Shown here: positions 57,536 to 64,000 of the stretch, piece by piece
How the letters are laid out: each line of letters opens with the position of its first letter
Position numbering within the stretch: position 1 is the first letter of the stretch
Assembly: GCF_032854445.1 (NCBI RefSeq)
Contig: NC_088295.1
Location: 26,089,385-26,153,384 of the forward strand
From: Liolophura sinensis
Taxonomy: Eukaryota; Mollusca; Polyplacophora; Chitonida; Chitonidae
Length of the DNA stretch: 64,000 nucleotides
Reading direction: 5' to 3'
Translations under genes and position numbers: made by a program
The notes under the pieces: generated by a model
Seen by the model: only the letters and a program-made list of their open reading frames with translations
Databases searched by the model: none
What the model was told of the DNA's origin: nothing

Positions 57536-59017
57536 ATATTTCTAGTAAAAGATTTACAATGCGACATTTGTTAATTAAAACAAATTGGCTGCAAATAAAT
57601 GTTTTTGACCAACAGGTTTACTCAAACTGGTTTGTAACCTGTTTATAGCAAAATGGTCCTCTATGTTCCACATGCAAGATACAAGTATAGTTACATATAG
57701 GCGAGAGCAAATAAAGACAATCATCAAATAAATAAATAAAGACGGTCGTGGGCTGCATTATGTAACATAATGACAAAGCGTGACTCTCACTGTCAATGTC
57801 GGGTCACAAACTCTCGCACTTACTACACCTAACGGAAATCTATAAACAGTTATATTAGACAGCATTCCAAACCAGTAACTTTTTTCAATACAGCCACATG
57901 AGTCGAGGTCATTCAAACAAATAAACGTCTTGCAAAATCCCAAATGCCAAAGGGTCAATCCTTGCTTTCCTTTCAAACCCGCCTAACCCTAACCATTGTA
58001 ACTAGATACTCAACAGCCGACCCATGGTGACACGAAAGGATTGTATATGTTTGTATGATAACAGGCTTTTCCCCATGCCTATTGTGCCAGGCGATATCGC
58101 GGGCACAGGAGAGACAGGCATGGGGCAATTCAGATCTCCTACTGTCTCAAGCGAACAATGCGATATGTACTGTCACTATTTGCTGAGCTACTAACTAATC
58201 CAAAGCTGGTAAAATATCGCTGACAGCGTCATTCACTGAACATTCTTCAGTTGATAGGCATTCTCCCCGCTACTCTTGGTTACAGTCTGCATAGCGCGTC
58301 TGGTATTTGCTCACATGTGCACATGATCAAACGACTTTCAACAGAACTGTCGAGTAAGTATATCCTTAAAAGTTTCATAAACGAATATCAAGGTTCCAAC
58401 CACAACAACAACAACGGAAATTTAGGAGTATATGGTGTAGGGAGACCAAACTGTGTGGTAAAGAGAAACTTCATGAAAATCCCGTTTTCATCGAAGCTGG
58501 TAATGTTGCGCCTGAAGTGACTTCGAGAAGAGAACCAACCATAAAAATTGACGCTGGAAAAGTGTTTTCTTGCCTGTGCTATTACAGCTAGGTGCTTTTC
58601 TTCAAAACTTTAAAATGAAGTAAGTGTGCTGTAATGAAAGCAGTCAGCTAGCACATCCGTCAGGGCCTTATCATCATCTTATTATCAAACGGGATAGCTC
58701 CATTCAACGCCCTTTATCGGATTTCTGATCAATTTATGATCGTGGTGTCGCTGAAGTCATCTGATATTGGTTTCTGCCAGCATAAGGGCAGAGGATTGCC
58801 GGCAAGAAATATGATTCATAAATAAACATGCTGTTAGGCCGTTGGTAAGACGATGTATTTGTCGACTTTTGTAAGGACGTTGGTGAACATAACTTAGACG
58901 CAGGCAATAAACGACGCCCCGCTGCTGGTAAGTGCCTGTACTCGAGACAAATTTACATATCCAAATCGGTCAAGAGCTAATTTTATTGTTGGATTTATCT
59001 GAGATTATATTACCAGC
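57536..59017. other. Gene-free stretch upstream of the 59018 gene
   Basis: Contains the palindrome at 58066-58130 and otherwise unrecognised AT-rich DNA. The 89-codon ORF at 58251-58520 has Asn-repeat sequence and no clear coding character. Confidence 0.4.
58066..58130. repeat. Imperfect 60-bp palindrome
   Basis: Centred on gcgatatcgc, with flanking gtgcc/ggcac and outer arms ttccccatgcct and aggcatgggg. One arm has a few extra bases. It could form a hairpin or cruciform and lies about 0.9 kb before the 59018 gene. Confidence 0.7.
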
Positions 59018-59740
59018 ATGAGCTTAATCGAAGATTCTGCGGACAACTGTGGGAGAAGCTTCCCACCAGTCTGCACTTGTCCGCCAGGGAGTCCGCAGCT
59101 CGGCACTGTGCGTTATTACACCATGAAGAGTGTGTACAGAGGTAAAGATGAGGAACGACAGAGAGCAATAGCGCTACAGAAAGCGCAGTTTGACATGCTG
59201 CGTTCAGACAACAAGGAATTCATGGAGCTTGGCTTTGCCAAGTTAGACTTGAATACTGTGGATAACGTGACACCACCACAGTCAGGCGTTCGTCCACAGT
59301 TAGACTTTGCAAAGCGACATCAGTATTACTTCCGCATGAAAGGTTTGGAGTTCAACCAGCTTCACTCCATACACAGAAACAAGGAAGAGGGACTTTGGAA
59401 TGAAGTCAAGACTACCGTTAGACGGCCAAAACACCGCCATAAACTCGGGTTTGATCGCTTCAAATTACCTCCAATTGCTGAGAAGTCAACGCGCTATAAT
59501 CTGCCTCATACAGGAACAGATCATCGACATTTGCTGAATTCACTTGCTGTAAAGGAAAGAAAGACATGGGAACAACGCGTTCTTGAGCTTGTCAAAGAAC
59601 GTACTTTGACGGTAAATAAACAAAGACCAAAGCTGCGCACCCTTGGTAGATCAGAGGGAAAACTGGTCTCGTCAAGACGAATGAGACAGATTTTGGACGG
59701 TCCCGAGGTTTTAAGTGCTGGCAATTTCTATTACACTTAG
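59018..59740 (+). CDS. Unrecognised single-exon gene, 240 residues
   Basis: The 723-bp frame starts MSLIEDSADNCGRSFPPVC, just after a stop-rich stretch, and ends NFYYT-stop. It has an N-terminal Cys/Pro-rich segment (CTCPPGSP), a charged helical segment (KDEERQRAIALQKAQFDML), then basic Arg/Lys/His-rich sequence (RRPKHRHKLGFDRFKLPPI) and a final helix-like WEQRVLELVKERTL. No signal peptide, membrane span or known domain. The charge pattern is like that of axonemal or cytoskeletal accessory proteins, but no homologue is recognised. Start chosen as the first ATG in frame. Confidence 0.8.
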   Translation: MSLIEDSADNCGRSFPPVCTCPPGSPQLGTVRYYTMKSVYRGKDEERQRAIALQKAQFDMLRSDNKEFMELGFAKLDLNTVDNVTPPQSGVRPQLDFAKRHQYYFRMKGLEFNQLHSIHRNKEEGLWNEVKTTVRRPKHRHKLGFDRFKLPPIAEKSTRYNLPHTGTDHRHLLNSLAVKERKTWEQRVLELVKERTLTVNKQRPKLRTLGRSEGKLVSSRRMRQILDGPEVLSAGNFYYT

Positions 59741-60384
59741 ATCTTCGCCCCCTTCTCCCAAATTGGACAAAGCTTACATGGTGTTTTGAGGACTCATCTT
59801 GTGGACATATATATCCGCGGAGGATCATTACCCTCTCCTACAGTGAATTTCCTACTTTAGATATCATGTCCACCATGAAATCGGTTCACACTTTCCTTTG
59901 GTTACAATCCATCCTGAATACCAGTATATTGCCAGTTAACTCCCATCTGATGGTTTTGATAGGAGTTTGTAATATTTTTCATTCAAACTGTATGTTATAT
60001 ATTAGTGAAATATTGTCTATATACTAGTGGTTGAGAATGAGTTATCTGCCATTTATGGCTATTCGGCTGCAGCTAATGCGTACAATGTAATTTTGTATTA
60101 CTCCACATTATGTCCGTTTTAATATTTTTTCCAGCCAAAAAGGCGACGAAAAGGCACACGTCAAATGAATGGACAATTGAAACGAATTTCAACACAAATA
60201 TCTCTTCTGTAATGTTGCATGGCAATTACAGACATTCTGCTGTATGACTGTAAGAAAGAAATTATGATGAATGAGTTTATCCTCCGTTTGAACTAACTTT
60301 TTGTTGATTTCAACAATGTATTTTTATATAGTTATGGTGTATGTAAAGTGATTGGTAACTGATTGCATGAGTAATCTCTCTGTA

Positions 60385-60497
60385 GCCGCCGTCGTATAAG
60401 CGAAATATTCTTGATTATGGCGAAAAATACCAATTAAATAAATAAATAAATAAATAAACAGACAAATAAATAAATAAGTAAATAAATAAATAAATAA
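60385..60497 (+). mobile_element. SINE 3' tail with long (AAAT)n
   Basis: Only the last part of the 1860 family is left (gccgccgtcgtataagcgaa, atattcttgattatggcgaa) followed by an expanded, imperfect aataaataaata tract. Confidence 0.8.
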
Positions 60498-60593
60498 TCA
60501 GTGTGTAATGGAAGTCAATTCCACAAACTCATTTTTGGCTTACGGTAAATGTTACTAGTACAACTTCTATTACTATTACTGTTACTATTACGT

Positions 60594-60815
60594 GAGCCTC
60601 CTTGGCTCTCACCAATGCAGTCGATGTGAGTTCAAGTCCAGCTCATGCTGGCTTCCTCTCCGGTCGTAAGTGCGAAGATCTCCAGCAACCTGCGGATGGT
60701 CGTGGGTTTCCTCCGGGCTCTGCCCAATTTCCTCTCACCACAATGTTGGTCACCTTCTCATAAGTGAAATATTCTTGAGTACAGAGCAAAACACCAATCA
60801 AATAAATAAATAAAC
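60594..60815 (+). mobile_element. 5'-truncated tRNA-SINE (1860 family)
   Basis: Starts at gtgagcctccttggctctca, lacking most of the tRNA head, and keeps the B-box region, the caacctgcggatggtcgtgg block and the tail gagtacagagcaaaacacca with (aaat)n. It lies 100 bp after another SINE tail in the same orientation. Confidence 0.85.
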
Positions 60816-63004
60816 ATTACTGTAACGGGTCGTGAATCGGAACATGGTGATATTTTCTTAACGTAACCATTAATACATGATGCAAATTTTAACTTCCATA
60901 GGGGTTAAAACCCAACATTTGACTTAAATTTCCCATTTCAACTGAAGCCAAAGACTGGCTTTGTCTAAGCGTGTCTAAGCGTGTTATTAAGTACATGTTG
61001 CATACAGGACAATAATATCCAATCGGATATCGTTTGTTTGCCGCAGAAGGCTGGATGGTGTTGTATAAGCATCAAGCGAAACTACTGACAGCGGAAGACT
61101 CCAATTAAGTATGATGTAGTGCTCATAATTGGTAGTCTGGGAACTTCCAAGCTTTATACTTCCTATAACATGACAATGATCCGACGCAAAGAAACTTACA
61201 GTTACATTTGCTTCCATGCCACTGGATATTACTTAAGGTCCCTATCAAACCGTTATCCTTGCTACACAAATGCAAAACTTCCTTTGATTTAGGATCGGTT
61301 TTCTTTGACACAAAAATCAGTGTGATCAACGCGATGAGGCGGCTAAGTTTGTTTTCGATCAAATCTAATTGTCGTAAAAGGTTTCGGTAAGAGTAATTAG
61401 TTGTTTCTATTTCACCCGTTTAAATATGACAAAAGTAATGCTGGACCAATAAATCATTCAATCAACTTCAGTGCTTGAATTAACTTACATGTCGTCTGAA
61501 ATAACATAACGCTAACTTTTTGCTCATTCAAATGGACACACATGGATCCACAAAAATAATTCTCTGCTGCAACAATAAAAGAGAGTGAACATTGTTCAAG
61601 AGAAAACATTGTACGCGCATCACAGTCGTGTTTGTACGCATGCTTAACATATATATCTGATTCACCTCCGATGAATGGAGTTTATCTAAGGTACACTGTG
61701 CCAAGACTGAACCAGAATTAAGGACAATGGTTCGATACAGCTTGAGCGGGGTTTTATTCATTTCTTGTCACTGTGTGAAAATTGGTTTTCGTTTTGCCCG
61801 GCACCTTTTTATTGGTCATAACGGTATTTGTAAAATGGATCATTGATGCCTGAATGCCGCATTTGTATGAAATAATTACAGTTCCACTGACATTTGCAGT
61901 TGTGAGTACATTTGAAGGCTGTGTTTATTCTTACTCTATCAAAAACCTATTTACTGTTCACAAGGTCTTCCCAAACACCGCAATGGATCTGTCATGAAAA
62001 CTTACATTCCGAATGTGTCTTGGACACGCTCCAGTGAATACCCATTTAATATCTGACCGATTTAGATGCTTAGGCCTGCAAGATAAAGGGAAGTCAAGTT
62101 AATGCTGCATAACGCAGTGCTGGCAAGTTAAGGCCGTTTGAGACTATGCCAGCCCCATGGCCACTAGTTGCTGCTCGGTTGATCACAATTTAACTTTTAG
62201 AAGTATAATTCCTTAACTGAGTATTTGCCCTGAGGAAATCAAGAATCACCAATAACGAATAAACATACCTTAATAATCCCACTTTTGGGGATCATGGGAT
62301 AGGCTTTGTTTGAACACCTGAAAAAATACACCCTACCACAACGTTACAACATTTCGAGGAAAAGGTGAGGCAAATAATTTAACACCAAACAGATAGATTA
62401 GGGCTGGGGATTGTTTGGACCTTAGATAAAGGCGTGAGTACCACCTACTGAGCCGTCACGCCGTGATTAACAGGTACCTATCAGGCTATAACAACCCACG
62501 TCTCTGTCAACAAGTACTACTCTAATGTCACCACGGAGCCCAGACAAGTGGCTAATATTTCATCCTGCTGGCAAACACGCCTTACGCGAACTTTGATCAA
62601 CTGAAACCGTATGAGATATTTGGAACGGCAGCGTTGAGATTGCATGAAGACGTGTTAAGCACAAAGTTGTTAATTTGTCGCATGCAAGGTCGAAGTAGGC
62701 TAGAGTGTAGGCCTACTGGACAACTGTTACATAGACTGTACGGTGCTTGATGTGGACTGCACGGTGCTTGATGTGAACAATCCTTCTGAACCTTTCGCAT
62801 CGGTGTACTGGACAAGTCTAAAACAGTATATCACAGTCGACTCGTCATATACAGCACGCGAAACTGTTAGACTCATTACCATGTCTCCAAGGTGTCTGTA
62901 GTCCCTGTGAGAATAATGCAGGTAAATTACTTGTTACTTGAGTTATGAGGCTTCAAAGTACGGTTGGTTATTTTCCATAACAGGATCATAGTCGGGCGTT
63001 CAAA
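60816..63004. other. Gene-free stretch left of the 63005 gene
   Basis: 2.2 kb with no recognised gene, RNA or repeat other than tandem gtgtctaagc copies near 60966 and gtgcttgatgtg duplicates near 62745-62775. The promoter of the 63005 gene should be at the right edge. Confidence 0.4.
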
Positions 63005-63736
63005 ATGACAGAGGACCATAACAACACCGGATCTATTGCCGAAAGAGAACGACGAACTTCCACGTGGGAGTTTTTGCCAAACTTGGGTATAAATACACGG
63101 AATCTATACAAGTTCAACGAAAGCGTTGTCAAAGATCGCCATCTATTTAAATCCAAGGGACGTCTGGTAAAGAAAAATGTCCAAGGAACTCGTCAGACGG
63201 AAATGCAAGTAGCGTTCCCGGTTTTGAATCAAGTTCATTTGTCTTTAGATATTGAGAATGGTTGTGATAATGATGATGGGGTTTCCGACAATGTGTCAGT
63301 AAGTACAATACAGAACTATAGTCCAAGACATGCGGCCAGATTTAATGAACCCTTGAACGCATACGTGTCAGCGAGGAAAAGGATTCGTGGATTTCCTGTT
63401 CCTGCGTATATGGAGGCTTTCCCCAGATCATTACCAAGTGTTGATCAAACTACCATGGCGAGGAAGTTAGCTGCTAAAAGGCGCTTCGAATCACATCACA
63501 ACTATCATATGAACTATAATCGGTACGAATTGCTTCCCTTGCTGAGCTTCCACGATGAAAAATCACCAGGTTTACGAAACCCCTCGAGCTCACCAAGGCC
63601 GCCATCGTATAGGATTTCACGACAGGGAAACAACAGCTCAAGTAAACCACACACCGAGACGAGTTTACGCATTTGGGATCCAACAGTAATGGAGACTTTA
63701 ATGAAAACAGGAAAAGTTTTGGTTCCAAAACGGTAG
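63005..63736 (+). CDS. Unrecognised single-exon gene, 243 residues
   Basis: The 732-bp frame starts MTEDHNNTGSIAERERRTST and ends GKVLVPKR-stop. The protein is basic, with an acidic insert DIENGCDNDDGVSDNVS in the middle and Tyr/His/Asn-rich SHHNYHMNYNRYELL near residue 160. A Ser/Pro/Arg-rich region (SSSPRPPSYRISRQGNNSSS) precedes the C-terminus. No known domain, signal peptide or membrane segment. A clean AATAAA at 63941 supports a transcript ending about 210 bp after the stop. Function unknown. Confidence 0.8.
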   Translation: MTEDHNNTGSIAERERRTSTWEFLPNLGINTRNLYKFNESVVKDRHLFKSKGRLVKKNVQGTRQTEMQVAFPVLNQVHLSLDIENGCDNDDGVSDNVSVSTIQNYSPRHAARFNEPLNAYVSARKRIRGFPVPAYMEAFPRSLPSVDQTTMARKLAAKRRFESHHNYHMNYNRYELLPLLSFHDEKSPGLRNPSSSPRPPSYRISRQGNNSSSKPHTETSLRIWDPTVMETLMKTGKVLVPKR

Positions 63737-63940
63737 CGCCTTTCTTTTTACCAGAAAGGTTTTAATTTATGACATAGTTTACGTGGGACGATATATTGCA
63801 CGTGATACATGGCCTGGTTAATGAAACCTTGGATGTATATATAGGTGGAATGATATATGTATTTGTGTTTTGTGTTATCTCATATACAGGACTTGACCTA
63901 TTTTGCAAACAATCTTTAGTGCATATGGGCTATATATGCA

Positions 63941-63946
63941 AATAAA
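63941..63946 (+). terminator. AATAAA polyadenylation signal after the 63005 gene
   Basis: Canonical AATAAA 205 bp after the stop codon at 63736, followed by GT/T-rich sequence near the window end. Confidence 0.6.
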
Positions 63947-64000
63947 CACATGGTGTTACATCTCTGTTTTACGTTATATTTATGTCGACAACCCCTTATA

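Overview
This is animal nuclear DNA, most likely from a mollusc or a close lophotrochozoan relative. The evidence is AT-rich, intron-dense genes with GT-AG introns, conserved metazoan proteins, and several copies of a tRNA-derived SINE whose 3' end reads 'gagtacggcgtaaaacaccaatcaaataaata'-like, a type I associate with molluscs. No prokaryotic, viral or CRISPR structure was seen. The species cannot be named from sequence alone. All homology statements come from reading exons and comparing with remembered human proteins; no search was run.

Layout. (1) 211-23968, minus strand: the first 34 recognisable exons (about 1,739 codons) of SMG1, the PI3K-like kinase of nonsense-mediated mRNA decay. The kinase half lies beyond the left edge. 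(2) 23969-24136: a 168-bp gap between two divergent start codons, probably a shared promoter. (3) 24137-34404, plus strand: complete NOL11 (nucleolar t-UTP/U3 processome factor), 16 exons. Its introns hold a 770-bp foldback element, three minisatellites and an array made from its own exon end. (4) 36488-37870, minus strand: three-exon mitochondrial thioredoxin (TXN2). Its active-site exon appears to have lost about 35 bp and is frameshifted in this assembly. (5) 39838-42864, plus strand: an unrecognised gene with two duplicated alternative last exons. (6) 43-64 kb: gene-poor, repeat-rich DNA with a 24-copy 43-bp minisatellite, many SINEs, and four unrecognised, apparently single-exon genes of 240-568 codons (47267-48073 minus, 52439-54145 minus, 59018-59740 plus, 63005-63736 plus).

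SMG1 and NOL11 are housekeeping genes acting in RNA surveillance and ribosome biogenesis; their head-to-head arrangement suggests co-expression. The right third looks like a neighbourhood of fast-evolving, basic, low-complexity proteins, possibly ciliary or germline in role, though this is only inference. The observations most worth checking are the TXN2 lesion, the duplicated terminal exons, the exon-derived tandem array in NOL11, the foldback element, and the cluster of unrecognised single-exon genes.
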